The notes: generated by a model from the letters alone, not told the origin. A stretch of DNA of 64,000 bases from Odobenus rosmarus divergens (GCF_000321225.1 NW_004451521.1:568295-632294); one strand, 5' to 3'. Shown: positions 13,465 to 24,803, counted from the stretch's first letter. Made by a program: numbers and translations.

Positions 13465-13680
13465 GCAAAGGCTCTGTGGGCTGGGAATCAAGGCTCTGAG
13501 TTTGGGTTCCAATGATATCACCCTAGGCCAACGACTTGAGTCTCTGAGCCCCAGTGTCTTCATTTGTAAAAGGACATCTGCTCTGCTTAGTTCACAAATA
13601 TTGTTTTGAGCATCAGATCATATGATTCATTGTAACCTGAAAACAAAAGTGCTAAACAAATGTCAGGGACTCTTCATAAG
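13465..13680 (+). mobile_element. MIR element
   Basis: ctgggaatcaaggctctgag, cttgagtctctgagccccag and the tail with taaaaggacatctg, aagtgctaaacaaatgtcag. Confidence 0.65.
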
Positions 13681-13800
13681 TCCCTTAATCCTGTTTTGTA
13701 CCTGTTTTCTCCTTTTTCAAATTAGGGTAATTAACCTACTCAATACTCATTTTCTGGCCTGAGGCAAGAATTGTAAAATGACCGATTTTGCTTTGAGCTT

Positions 13801-13947
13801 ATGAGTAGTAGTTCGATTCCTGAGAAGAGTCTTGTCCTCCACAACGACAAGCACCTGAGAGCTCGTTACAGAGAATGGAGAGCTTGGATTCAGAGAAGAA
13901 CATGGTTGGAAAGACAGTACTTACAGGAAGGAAAAAGGTATTGTTAG
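13801..13947 (+). other. Uncharacterised 48-codon small ORF downstream of SAXO2
   Basis: ATG at 13801, TAG at 13945-13947. The peptide is rich in Arg, Trp and Tyr, with RARYREWRAWIQRRTWLERQ near its centre. I do not recognise it. It lies after the SAXO2 stop, within the possible 3' UTR, and its composition is less random than surrounding sequence. It may be chance, an old retrocopy or an unrecognised exon. Confidence 0.2.
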
Positions 13948-14210
13948 AGTAGTTTTAGGAATGACCGACAGCTCTGAAGAATCTTCAGGGTAACCCTGGG
14001 TAAGGATGCACCTAATGGCCATGCCCAGAGTTTCAGAAGCAGGGGCAGGCTCCTGGTGGGGCATAATTGTGTCCTTCTTCTCTAGTGTGAGCTAAGTGCT
14101 AAGAAGGGGTGGGAAGAATGATGCCAGTAAGTGAAGTAGGAAGAACACGTTGCATTTATAAATGCTGAAAATGTCCTAATGAATCAAACTCCTATTGTTT
14201 CTTTTTCTTT

Positions 14211-14216
14211 AATAAA
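14211..14216 (+). promoter_or_regulatory. Candidate poly(A) signal AATAAA for SAXO2
   Basis: Canonical hexamer on the gene's strand, with T/G-rich sequence 15-45 bases downstream. It is the first AATAAA after the stop codon that is not inside an obvious SINE tail. Use of the site is inferred. Confidence 0.35.
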
Positions 14217-14382
14217 TGATTGCATTATGGGGAGTAGCTTGTTTTTATTTACATTTGTATTAGTGAAAATTATGATATGTAGAATTTTATATTCATGCAA
14301 CACTAATAAAGCATCGATAAAATGAATGAATTTTCATGAAATAATTTCTGTATCAAATTTTCTCTGGAAAAGGGAGCTTTTT

Positions 14383-15187
14383 GTTTTTTAATTTTTATTG
14401 TTATGTTAATCACCATACATTACATCATTAGTTTTTGATGTAGTGTTCCATGATTCATTGTTTGTGCATAACNNNNNNNNNNNNNNNNNNNNNNNNNNNN
14501 NNNNNNNNNNNNNNNNNNNNNNNNNNNNNNNNNNNNNNNNNNNNNNNNNNNNNNNNNNNNNNNNNNNNNNNNNNNNNNNNNNNNNNNNNNNNNNNNNNNN
14601 NNNNNNNNNNNNNNNNNNNNNNNNNNNNNNNNNNNNNNNNNNNNNNNNNNNNNNNNNNNNNNNNNNNNNNNNNNNNNNNNNNNNNNNNNNNNNNNNNNNN
14701 NNNNNNNNNNNNNNNNNNNNNNNNNNNNNNNNNNNNNNNNNNNNNNNNNNNNNNNNNNNNNNNNNNNNNNNNNNNNNNNNNNNNNNNNNNNNNNNNNNNN
14801 NNNNNNNNNNNNNNNNNNNNNNNNNNNNNNNNNNNNNNNNNNNNNNNNNNNNNNNNNNNNNNNNNNNNNNNNNNNNNNNNNNNNNNNNNNNNNNNNNNNN
14901 NNNNNNNNNNNNNNNNNNNNNNNNNNNNNNNNNNNNNNNNNNNNNNNNNNNNCTGTCGATGGACATCTTGGCTCTTTCCACAGTTTGGCTATTGTGGACA
15001 TTGCTGCTATAAACATTGGGGTGCACGTACCCTTTCGGGTCCCTACATTTGTATCTTTGGGGTAAATACCCAGTAGTGCAATTGCTGGATCGTATGGTAG
15101 CTCTATTTTCAACTTTTTGAGGAATCTCCATACTGTTTTCCAGACTGGTTGCACCAGCTTGCATTCCCACCCACAGTGTAGAAGGGT
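14383..15187 (-). mobile_element. Young 5'-truncated L1 with perfect 20-bp target duplication
   Basis: Minus-strand L1. Low-coordinate side: T-rich tail then the L1 3' terminus (atgttaatcaccatac...gcataac), the same sequence as at 17850. High-coordinate side: ORF2 C-terminal coding remnant (CPST, GIYPK, LPYDPAI motifs on the minus strand). It is flanked by an identical 20-base direct repeat at 14363-14382 and 15188-15207. That marks one target-primed insertion and, being mismatch-free, a recent one. Contains the 480-N gap. Confidence 0.92.
14473..14952. other. Assembly gap of 480 N
   Basis: Run of unknown bases. It lies wholly inside a 5'-truncated minus-strand L1 (14383-15187), between the L1 3' end and its ORF2 3' portion. 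The missing bases are probably L1 sequence, not a gene. Confidence 0.99.
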
Positions 15188-15207
15188 TCTGGAAAAGGGA
15201 GCTTTTT

Positions 15208-16952
15208 AACTAAAGTCTTATCCAGGTTAACCTGTATATAACTAGATACTCTTATATTTTCAATAGAAAACATTACTGTATACTCAAAAGGAAACAGTAG
15301 GGAGTATGGTAATGCTCTCAACCTGGCCCATTTTCTGAGGCTGGACATTCAAATCCCTCTGCAATCTGATGGGGGTAGTCTCCTCCCTAGACAAAGGTTA
15401 CCCATAGTAAGAGGTATCCTGGGGTTTCCCGAGGCAATGTGACTTGAGCTGAAGGCACAAAGATGAATAATGGTGTCTCCCTAAAACACTCAATATAACA
15501 GGTGTGACTAAGAGACTGGAACAGGGTGTACATGGCCCACTTAGCCTGGGAGTTCAGGAAAAGCTTCCTTAAGGAGAGGACAGCTGAGCTGAATCTTGAG
15601 TGGTAAGTAGGAACTTGCCAGATCAAGGAAAGCAGGGAGGTGGGAACAACATGAACACAGGTAGAGAGGGATCTGTAGCTCTGGGCAAGACTTAGAGAGT
15701 TCCAGATGTGGTGGAAAGCCAGCACCCCCTGATTCATGGCCTTTTCAGGTCTCTTGGAATATGTACTGTGCAGGAACACACACACACCCCCCACTGTAGC
15801 AGCACTGGAAACCAGTACTGTTTAACAACCTGCCAGATTCTAGAAGGAATTTTCACTAAGCCAAACTGGGCTGAATCCGATGAAGAAAGGAGGATAATTC
15901 AGAGGGGAAAGGCAGTAGGAAATTCCCCCCCTCCCCGCCCCATCCCATGTCCACCCGTCTCCCTGCATATCCTTGTTGTAGAAAATAAGCCCCACAGACT
16001 CAGAAACTAGAAAGAAAGGCTTTGTGGTTTATAAAAACTGCACGGGCAATGCTAAGAGTGAACCCTGAGGCAAACTAGGGACTTTGGATGATTCGGATGT
16101 GCCCGGCGTAGATTTACAGGACGTGCAGCTCCGGTGGGGGCTGCGCCCGGTGCGGGGGGCTGCGCATGGTGGGGGGCCTGCACCCGGTGTGGGGGGGGAG
16201 CAGCGCGTGTGGGGAGGCAGAGCGCACAGGGCAGCTCTGTACCTGCAAGTCCATTTCGATGTGAACCTAAACCATTCTAAGAAGACTATTAAAAACTGGA
16301 GGGCAGGAAAGGAGGAGGGGCGCGTTCACCCGTCAGAGGTCGGGAACCCCCTGCCGCAGCTTAGTACATCAGATTTACAGACTCTGTTTTGCATGAAACC
16401 ACTACCTAAAGCGCTGCCTGAAGGGAGGAGCCTCCTAATACAAAGGCTAGAGGAGCTGCCCGCCCAGCCCTCCGGGAGGGAGAAGGAGAACCTTGTAATC
16501 CTAAATTAGCAAACTTCAAGAAGGCTGTTTCAAAAGAGGGCTGATAATATGCTTCTGAAAGCGTCACCGTCACCGTGGCCAACAAAACATGAGGAATCTT
16601 TCATTCTCTTAAGGCTTCAGCTGTTTTCCCTCTCCACTCAATGCTGTTTTATGGGGATGTGCAGATTTTCACCCTGTGTCACCCCTCCCCAAGCTACCCA
16701 GGAACACAGCACGCAGTTTGATAGCTGCTCTCTGGGGGGCGGGGGGGGGCGGGCCTGTCGCCACCACCTCCAACATCCCCAGCGATGCTCCCTTATTTGT
16801 AGCCTTTACGGAACTATCACAGTTCACAAGGACAGGGGGCTGGCAGAGGCTTATTCCCAGCAAGCATTTAAAGATGCTGAGTCCATGATTAAATCACGAA
16901 TAGGAAGTGCCCTCAGCAGTGATAACTGACGATGAACCTGGCTGATGGCAAA
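15208..16952. other. Intergenic stretch, no gene seen
   Basis: Between convergent SAXO2 and ADAMTSL3. Positions 15480-15720 look like an ancient interspersed repeat. Positions 15900-16540 are GC-rich with G-runs (minisatellite at 16128). Open frames here have no recognisable domains. Confidence 0.6.
16128..16220 (+). repeat. G-rich degenerate minisatellite
   Basis: Three to four decayed units of about 21-25 bases around 'ctgcgcccggtgcgggggg' with GGGGG to GGGGGGGG runs. The most GC-rich part of the intergenic gap. Confidence 0.75.
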
Positions 16953-17057
16953 AGGAAGGAAGGAAGGAAGGAAGGAAGGAAGGAAGGAAGGAAGGAAGGA
17001 AGGAAGGAAAAGAAGGAAGGAGGGGAGGGAGGGAGGGAAGGGAGAGGGAGGGAAGAA
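16953..17057 (+). repeat. (GGAA)n microsatellite and purine tract
   Basis: About 14 GGAA units run into gggagggaggg-type purine sequence. The tract is pure purine for roughly 100 bases. Confidence 0.95.
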
Positions 17058-17280
17058 AAGATGCTGGGTGTAGAAGAGCAGTGGGGACGACATCTTCTAA
17101 AACTAGCCTATGTGACCTTGCACAGATGATTTCTCCTCTCTGAACCTGTTTCTTCATCTACAAAATAGACTTCAAAGGATGTGTATCTGGAATATTTAAA
17201 GAATATTTAAAACTCAAAAACAGGAAAAAAAAAGGGTAAAACTCTAACCAGGTACTTCACCAAAGAATGTATCTATAGAT

Positions 17281-17735
17281 GGTGTATTAGTTTGCTAAGG
17301 CTCCAATGACAAAGTACCCCAGGCTGGGGGGCTTAGACCACAGACAGTACGCTCTCGCGGCTCTGGAGGCTGGAAGTCTGAGATCAAGGTGTCGGCAAAG
17401 TCGGCTCCTTCTGAGGGCTGGGAGGGAGAACCTGTTCTCTTCCTCTCTTCCAGCTTCTGGAGTTTTGCCAGCAATCTCCTGTTGCCTGGCTCATACATTT
17501 CTGCCTTTGCCTTCACATGGGATGCTCCCTGTGTGCAAGCATCTGTGTCCAAATCTCCCCTTTTAATATGCCTGCCAGCCATGCTGGAGTTCACAGCCAT
17601 GGGACTTGCCCTAATGTCAGCTACCCTAGGGATCCCATCCTAACTGGATTATCTGCAAAGGCCCTATTTCCAAATAAGGTCATATTCTGGGAGTTAGAAA
17701 CTTTTTGAAGGGGGGACATAATTCAACCCACAAGA
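17281..17735 (-). mobile_element. MLT1-type LTR (ERVL-MaLR), antisense
   Basis: Starts gtgtattagtttgctaagg and ends gggacataattcaaccca. This is the reverse complement of the MLT1A-type LTR pattern, with the inner 'ggctggaagtctgagatcaa' block. Ancient and decayed; no coding region. Confidence 0.8.
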
Positions 17736-17838
17736 GATGGAAATAAGCATGCAAAAAGGTAATATCATTAGTCATTAGGGAAATTCAAATTAAAACTACA
17801 ATAAGACATCACAACATACCTATCAGAATGGCTATTTA
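17736..17838 (+). mobile_element. L1M fragment (ORF2 3' part), left of a nested insertion
   Basis: Shows the L1 ORF2 stretch 'aaattcaaattaaaactaca' and 'cagaatggctat' on the + strand. It is interrupted by the minus L1 at 17839-18315 and resumes at about 18316. Confidence 0.65.
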
Positions 17839-18315
17839 AAAAATTTTTTTTTATGTTATGTTAATCCCCATACATGACATCATTAGTTTTGGATGTAGTG
17901 TTCCATGATTCATTGTTTGTGCATAACACCCAATGCTCCACGCAGAACGTGCCCTCTTTAATACCCATCACCAGGCTAACCCATCCGCCCACCCCCCTCC
18001 CCTCTAGAACCCTCAGTTTGTGTCTTAGAGTCCATCGTCTCTCATGGTTCGTCTCCCCCTCCGATGTCCCCCCCTTCATTCTTCCCCTCCTGCTATCTTC
18101 TTTTTTTTTCTTAACATATGTTGCATTATTTGTTTCAGAGGTACTGATCTGTGATTCAACAGTCTTGCACAATTCACAGCGCTCACCATAGCACATACCC
18201 TCCCCAGTGTCTATCACCCAGCCACCGCATCCCTCCCACCCCACCCCCACTCCAGCAACCCTCAGTTTGTTTCCTGAGATTAAGAATTCCTCATATCAGT
18301 GAGGTCAGATGATAC
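17839..18315 (-). mobile_element. L1 3' end, antisense, nested in an older L1
   Basis: Begins with a T-run, then atgttatgttaatccccata, the carnivore L1 3' terminus seen also at 14395. It ends in cctcatatcagtgaggtcag. It splits an older plus-strand L1M. Confidence 0.85.
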
Positions 18316-19736
18316 ATACAAAAGATAACACACACACACAAACCTGACCATCGAGGCAGTTTGGAAAATTGCTTGACAGTTTGTAAGGGTAAACGTACAC
18401 ATACATCTCACAAGGCCACAGAGAAGCAGGACGAGGGAATTTTAGGGGGGGATGGAAGGGTTGTGTAGGAAACTGTGTTGGTAAGCAACTCTCTGGACTT
18501 GTCATAACTCTTAGAACTGGAAACCACAGAGTCAATTTTACTGCCCGTAACATTACAGACACCATCCCCCAGGACGCGGGGAGAACCCGGGAAGGAATGC
18601 AGACCGTGACGGTGAGTCTAAGCGTACTACCAGTGAGTCACATAACCACACAGAGGAGGGTGGGAGGAGAGGGAGGACCTAAGTAATTTTGGGAAAGTGT
18701 TCTGACTGAACTCTCTAAAGCTATAGATAAAAAGCATCTTACACAAACGCTGTAATCCAGCTGCTAAATTGTTTTTCTGTCACAGGGTTATGGGAAACCG
18801 AGAAAATGTATGGTAGATCATGAGAGCCAGGCTTCTCACTGTCACAGAAAGAGAAGCTACAAATAAGAAAAAGGTATTGACTATAGTAATGACCCTACGG
18901 TGTGGATTGACGTGAGGTTTCAGGATGAATTCACAGATGCAGAAATAAATAGATGTGTGTGTGTGCATGCATGGGTCAGTATACATGCAATCAATCTAAG
19001 AAACCTCCCAATGGGCAAAGCTGGAATGATCTGAGCACCAAAATAATGACAGTTTGGATTTTAACTCAAAGTATATATATATATATATATCCTGGAGTCC
19101 ATACTGCTATAAATAAATAAATGGGAGAGAAGACACAACTCTTCCTTACAGGATTCCAATTAGCAAAAGTAAAAGGAATGAAGAAAACAGAAACTCACCA
19201 TTGGAACATCATCATGATAATTATTGTAGGCACACCCCAGAGGATGCTATAAAACTAGGGGACAAAATTTTAAGGAGAAACAGAATATTTGCACAGTCTC
19301 TAAGTATTGCCTCCAAAATACATATATATTAATTACTAAGAGGAAAATAGTAACTTAGTAGAGAAGGAACCTGGCAGAAACCACCTTAACCAAGGATCAA
19401 GGTAAACACCACCAGTAAGAGGACATACTGACACCATGTTCCCCCTGGTATTGCTCAGTCAGAAGGGCAACAGTGCATAACCTTACTCTAATCGTGAGAA
19501 AATATCAGATCGTGTCAAATAGAGGGACACTCAAAAAATCCCTGGCCAGTGTCGTGGTGAAAATTGTCATGGTCGTGAAAGACAAGAAAATTGAAGCATC
19601 ACAGTTTGGAGCCTTAAAGAGGCATGGCATTGCGGGACCCTGGATCAGAACCCAGGGCAGAACAAAGGCCAATAGTGGGAAAATGGTGAAATCCCAATAA
19701 AGTCTGCAGTTAATAGTGTTATACCAATGTCGATTT
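18316..19736 (+). mobile_element. Degraded L1M, right part with 3' UTR
   Basis: Continuation of the old L1 interrupted at 17839. Its 3' UTR-like end (19460-19735) has gggacactcaaaaaatccct, gacaagaaaattgaagc and a final taccaatgtcgatttctt, an L1M 3' UTR pattern. The middle (18420-19400) is weakly recognisable and holds an (AT)n at about 19071-19090. Confidence 0.5.
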
Positions 19737-21195
19737 CTTGTTGTTGTTTTTTTTTAAGTTTTTATTTAAATTCCAGTTCACATACAGTGTAATATTAGTT
19801 TCAGGTGTACAACACTTCCATACCTCACCCGGTGCTCATCAGGACAAGTGCCCTCCTTCATCCCCATCACCTCTTTCCCCTCCCCCACCCACCTCCCCTC
19901 TGGGTCACCAGCCGTGTGTTCTCTAGAGTTAAGAGTCTGTTTCTGGGCTTGCCTCCCTCTCTCCTTCTTTTTTTGTCCTTTGCTCATTTGTTTGTTTCTT
20001 AAATTCCACATATGAGTGAGATCATATGGTATTTGTCTTTCTCTGATTGGCATTTCACTTAGCATAATACTCTCTAGCTCCATCCATGTTATTGCAAGTG
20101 GCAGGATTTCATTCTTTATTTATGGCTGAATAATATTCCATTATATATATATGATACACCTTCTTTATCCATTCATCAGTCCATGGACACTTGGGCTGTT
20201 TCCATAATTTGGCTATTGTAGATAATGATGCTATAAACATTGGGTTGCATGTGCCCCCTTTGAATCAGTATTTCTGTATTCTCTGGGTAAATACCTAGTA
20301 GTACATTTGCTGGATCATCAGATAGTTCTAATTTTAACTTTCCGAGGAACCTTTGTACTATTTTCCACGGTGGCTGCACCAGTTGCATTCCCACTAGCAG
20401 TGCAAAAGGGTTCCCCTTTCTCCACATCCTCGCCAACATTTATTGTTTCTTGTGTTGCTGATTTTAGCCATTCTGACCGCTGTGAATTGTGATATCTCAC
20501 TGTAGTTTTGATTTGCATTTCCCTGATGATGAGTGATGTTGAGCATATTTTCATGTGTCTGTTGGCCATCTGGATGTCTTCTTTGGAGAAATGTCTGTTC
20601 ATTTCTTCTGACCATTTTGTAATTGCATTATTCATTTTTGGGGTGTTGAGTTTTTATAAGTTCTTTATATATTTTGGATACTAACCCTTTATCAGATATG
20701 TCATAGGCAAATATCTTCTCCTATTCCACAGGTTGCCTTTTAGTTTTGTTGATTATTTCCTTCACTGTGCAAAAAATTTTATTTTGATGAAGTCCCATTA
20801 ATTTATTTTTGCTTTTGTTTCCCTTACCTCAGGAGACAGATCTAGAAAGAAGTTGCTATGGCCAACATCGAAGAAGTTACTGCCTATGTTCTCTGCTAGG
20901 ATTTTAATAGTTTTAGGTGTCTTATTTAGGTCTTTAATCCATTTTCAGTTTATTTTTGTGTCTGGTGTAAGAAAGTGGTCCAGTTTCACTCTTCTGCATG
21001 TGGCTGTCCAGTTTTCTCAACACCATTTATTGAAGAGACTCTCTTTCTTCCACTGGATATTCTTTCCTACTTTGTGGAAGATGAGTTGGCCATAGAGTTG
21101 AGGGTCCATTTCTGGGTTTTCTGTTCTGTTTCATTAATCTATGTGTCTATTCTTGTGCCAGTAGCAATTTCTGAGTTTTAATCACTGTATTTGGC
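19737..21195 (-). mobile_element. L1 antisense, ORF2 3' half plus 3' UTR
   Basis: T-run at 19747 and 3' UTR (ttccagttcacatacagtg) are followed by ORF2 read backwards. Minus-strand peptides include [23 protein letters not shown] motifs, [16 protein letters not shown] and [12 protein letters not shown], which are L1 ORF2 signatures. Frames are broken by stops. Confidence 0.88.
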
Positions 21196-21974
21196 TATGT
21201 AACATGTTAAGGTTAAGTTAGGTGAAGGGGATACCAGAATTCCCTGTGGTGCTTTTGTAACTCTTCCATATATCTTAGTCATCTCAGTATAAGAAGCTTA
21301 AAAAAATGGTTTGACTTGTTCTGCCTGGCTCATTAGGTTTGTCTTTTCAAATCTAGCCATCCATCCACCATCTATCGATAAATTTGCTTATAATTTTTGA
21401 GGTCCCATTCTGCACAACTGATAATATGTTAGATGCCAGGGACTGGATGATGCTCACGCCTTGGCAGAGCTCTGGGTCCAGTAAAGAGCTGCAGAATGTC
21501 GCCCAAAGCTTGACAGGGGGAACCATCCTGAATTGAAGAGCCGTGCTGGCATCCCTGTCCTGATGAAACCTTTCCTCTCTTTGTACTTGGGAATTAGGGC
21601 TTGTTGCAAACTTCTCCTATCCTTTGTTATTACGAAGAAAAGCCTGGGGATAATCTCTCCTTATACTTTCCTAGAATGACTTTTTCACCTTTTTCCTAGT
21701 TGATATGTAAGAAATAGAGTATTTGGGTATTTACCCCATCACACTGTAAATGAGAGGACCCAAGCCTTACATTAGTGCCTAGAGAGGAGAATCTGGATTT
21801 TTCAGTATTCTTGCATAGTTACTGAAGATCATGAAGTATTTCAGACTGCCAAGAAAATAGTGGGGAGTTCCTACGGAAATTTCTCCAAGTTGGAAATGAC
21901 ATCTCCCATATTTCCTCTCTCTCGGTAATGCTCTCCACTCCTTGTAACCCACGTAGGCCTTAGTTTGAGAGAGG

Positions 21975-22007
<33 letters not shown>

Positions 22008-22969
22008 GAGAGAGAGAACAAAAGGGAAGAAAAGAGAAAAGAAAAGAGGAAGGAGGGAGGGAGGGAAGGGAAAGAAAGAGAGAGAAAGAAAAAGAAAAGG
22101 AAGGGAGGAGGGAAGGAGGGAAGATAAAACTACACTTTTAGACATCTGAGGTGTTCGATTGCTCATCTCCCATGTGGCTCACCCTCATGAGGTTAACAGT
22201 CTCACAAGTAACTGTACAATGATTGATTTTTCTTCAACAAATGACCTTAGAAACTCCAAGGCCCGAGACAAATGGAGGGGAACCTCAAGTTCAATGACAT
22301 GAATGTTGTCTGTAAAGACTCGCTGTCGATCTTGAAGCATTATACACATGGTTGGAACACAGAGGAAGGGCTTACTCACCAGCTGCTGCCAAAACGTGTT
22401 TGGGCGCAGACATCTCAAGGCAGTCCCTAAACTCCTCCTAACGGCCCCAGTTAGTACCTCCTGCTCTCCTACTATGACCTACTTCTACGCCTGTCTCGGG
22501 CTGTCCATCTGGGACTCCTTTCCAGCCCCTCTGTCCTTGACATTAACTACAGTCCCCGGGGTGTAAACGACTGGGACAAGGGAGTCAGAGGGAATCTCTG
22601 AGTGATCTGCCCTGAACCTCATCTCCCACACGTCACAGGCCAGGCCAGCGAGCCCATCAGGTCCGCTCCTGGACTCCCAAGGAGGCAGCCAAGGTGACAG
22701 TGGCCAAGGCTTCCAGCAATGACACAAATAAGCCACCCACATTCATGCGGATGCCACTAAATAATCAAAGTAAATTTATTTCTGAATTACTTAAGGGTCA
22801 TGAAAGAAACATTAACTCTTATATTATAGAAACAGTAGTAAAATACAGTACACAGGAATGTCACTTGAACAATACCAAGACGAAAGTACAATAGCAAATG
22901 AAAGATAGCGACTTGAACTTTAAACACCAAGGTGAAGCAATTTAATAGGAAATTTTGTTGATAAGAAAA
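21196..22969. other. Intergenic stretch flanking ADAMTSL3 3' end
   Basis: Mostly unique sequence with one long polypurine tract (21963-22126). No exons or confident mobile elements. Positions 22775-22969 may belong to a longer ADAMTSL3 3' UTR. Confidence 0.6.
21963..22126 (+). repeat. Polypurine tract (GA)n/(GGGA)n
   Basis: About 165 bases almost entirely A/G, with (GA)n at 21973-21998. Only a few non-purines interrupt it. Lies some 850 bases past the proposed ADAMTSL3 poly(A) signal. Confidence 0.95.
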
Positions 22970-22988
22970 AAAATATATGTCCCACGTC

Positions 22989-22994
22989 TTTATT
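22989..22994 (-). promoter_or_regulatory. Candidate ADAMTSL3 poly(A) signal AATAAA
   Basis: First AATAAA on the minus strand after the stop codon, read as tttatt on the + strand. It is followed within about 20 bases by A-rich sequence near 22970. The alternative signal is at 22775-22780. Confidence 0.55.
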
Positions 22995-23579
22995 ACATAC
23001 TGTACAAAATATTGCACCTTTAAGTCATATAATAAATATATACAAAGACTATTTTACAAATGATCTTTCTTTTAATTTAAAAACCTTCCACAATCAAGTG
23101 TGACTGATGATTAACACCCCACAGGCTGTGTGTGCCCTTCACGTCCCCCTCCGTCCCGGCCACCAAACCCTCCGCGTACAGTAGTGCTCATTGTCAGTGT
23201 CAGTGAGGCTGAAGTTAGAACACGACAGCTGGTGCTCAGAACATATGGCAGAGAGACTCAGACAAATCCAAAGCCCAAACGTGCTGTTTGCTTCTTCGTG
23301 ATCAGGGACTTGGTCCAGCACCACCTGCTTCAGGTGCTGCCGTGGCCAACGGGCTGTCAGCAGCGTGTGCGCAGGCAGCTAGAATGCTGACCGAGGAAGG
23401 ATGGCCGCATCCTTGGGTCGTGTGCCATTGAAAGCCATGACCAGTGGGATGTCAGGGGAAGTGCTCCAGAACCGAATGAGCGTCGGAACGTCACAATTTC
23501 ACGCAAGTCCCAGACTCCTTCAGCAGAAAAAATTTACTCCCAATTTACCCTCCACCCGGACACGGTACCATCACCAGCA

Positions 23580-23800
23580 CTGACCCCAGTCTGAATGTGA
23601 CCCAAGGCAACCCAACTTGGCCTTCTCGCTAACCGCCAACATCAACTCTCGCCTTAACCCTCACATAACCTTCCACTCTCCCCTCACCCGGTCCTAAAAC
23701 TAAAATGAACCCTAAACTTACTCACCAAATCCTAACTCTGACCCCTAGCCCTCCTGTAACTTCTAGCCTAACCCACATTCACTTTGGATTTACCAACAAA
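23580..23800 (-). repeat. G/T-rich, telomere-like degenerate stretch in ADAMTSL3 3' UTR
   Basis: The + strand shows repeated c(c)ctaa(c) words: 'aaccctcacataacc', 'aaccctaaactt', 'cctaactctgacccctagcc', 'agcctaaccc'. On the mRNA strand this reads as GGTTAGG-like units in about 200 bases. Not a perfect telomere array. Confidence 0.6.
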
Positions 23801-24803
23801 TCGGTCTGAATTAAAACAATTATTCACGGTAAACAATTCTTTTCAACCACCATGTTTCCTATTTAGATGACTTTCTCATAATCTTTAGGATTATAAGAAA
23901 TAAAAATCCTGAAACAAAAAATCCTCAGGAGTATTATTTTATGCATAAATTAGGTCTAACAAGGCTTCGATTTTCTGCGTGTGTGCAAGAGAATAGTGCT
24001 TAGGAAAATTTCATTCACAGCTCTTAAGAGAAAGCTTTGAATACACCTCAAAATCAGTAGAAAAGGTGAACTTTCCCTCACCTTTGATTTCCGAGACACC
24101 TCATTTGGTCACAGATAGATCCCCATGGTTGTGAAAATGGCAGCAACATTTAGTTTGTGCCTTGTCCCCAGGTTCTGTAAGAGCAAGAACAAGATGCCAC
24201 CACCACCCTCCTCACCCCCAGGGTCCTCGGATCAGTCAGTGCAGTGAGCCCGTCCAGAACGAAGGCCTCTTCTTCACAGACCAGACTTAAGGACCCATAA
24301 AAATGCACTAGCGCCCTTCACACCATCTTAACAACTACTGGCCAGAGCTTCTAAAGTGTAGCTGCCTTACAAACCTGTTGAAACCCCAAAACTCGAGAGA
24401 AGAGGAAGTCATCGGCGGCTGTGTGTCCCTCATGTCTTCAGGACGTCCTACCCTCCGCGGGTCTACCTGTCACAGGACAAGCAGCCTGTGACAACACACC
24501 GGGGATCTGGGCAGTTTCCTGATTGGAAGGACATGGGGAGGGTGCCAAGGGCAAGGGCACGCCTGCTACGGTATTTCTGATGGTCCCGGAATAGATCACC
24601 TCAAAGAGCTGGGATTGAAAACGGGCCACGGGGAAAGCAATAGGACGACGTCCCACCAGTGGTGAGTTTGCACCGACCCCTGAAGGCGGAATCTAGAGTT
24701 CTAAGAGAAATCACACGTTTCTGAACCAGCCACATGGGGGAAGAGAGCTTCTATACGTTTCGGCTCTGTCTTCACAGCAGCGTTACGACCCCCGGCCACA
24801 GGC

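Larger units (their letters stand above)
12757..14235 (+). other. SAXO2: Probable SAXO2 3' UTR / downstream flank
   Basis: Non-coding sequence after the SAXO2 stop. It contains a minus-oriented can-SINE (12819-12978) and a MIR-like segment (13465-13680). The first good AATAAA poly(A) signal on the + strand is at 14211-14216, followed by a GT-rich stretch, so the transcript may end near 14235. The UTR end is inferred from the signal only. A shorter UTR using a variant hexamer is equally possible. Confidence 0.4.
22970..24803 (-). other. ADAMTSL3: Probable ADAMTSL3 3' UTR
   Basis: About 1.8 kb between the stop codon and the first AATAAA on the minus strand. It is notably free of SINE and L1 copies compared with the rest of the window, which fits a selected UTR. 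A G/T-rich, telomere-like stretch (on the mRNA strand) lies at about 23580-23800. The end is inferred from poly(A) signals. A second AATAAA at 22780-22775 could give a longer form. Confidence 0.65.

Noticed and set aside
16084..16509. 141-codon frame over the G-rich minisatellite
   Set aside because: Gly/Arg-rich composition is explained by the repeat; no homology recognised.
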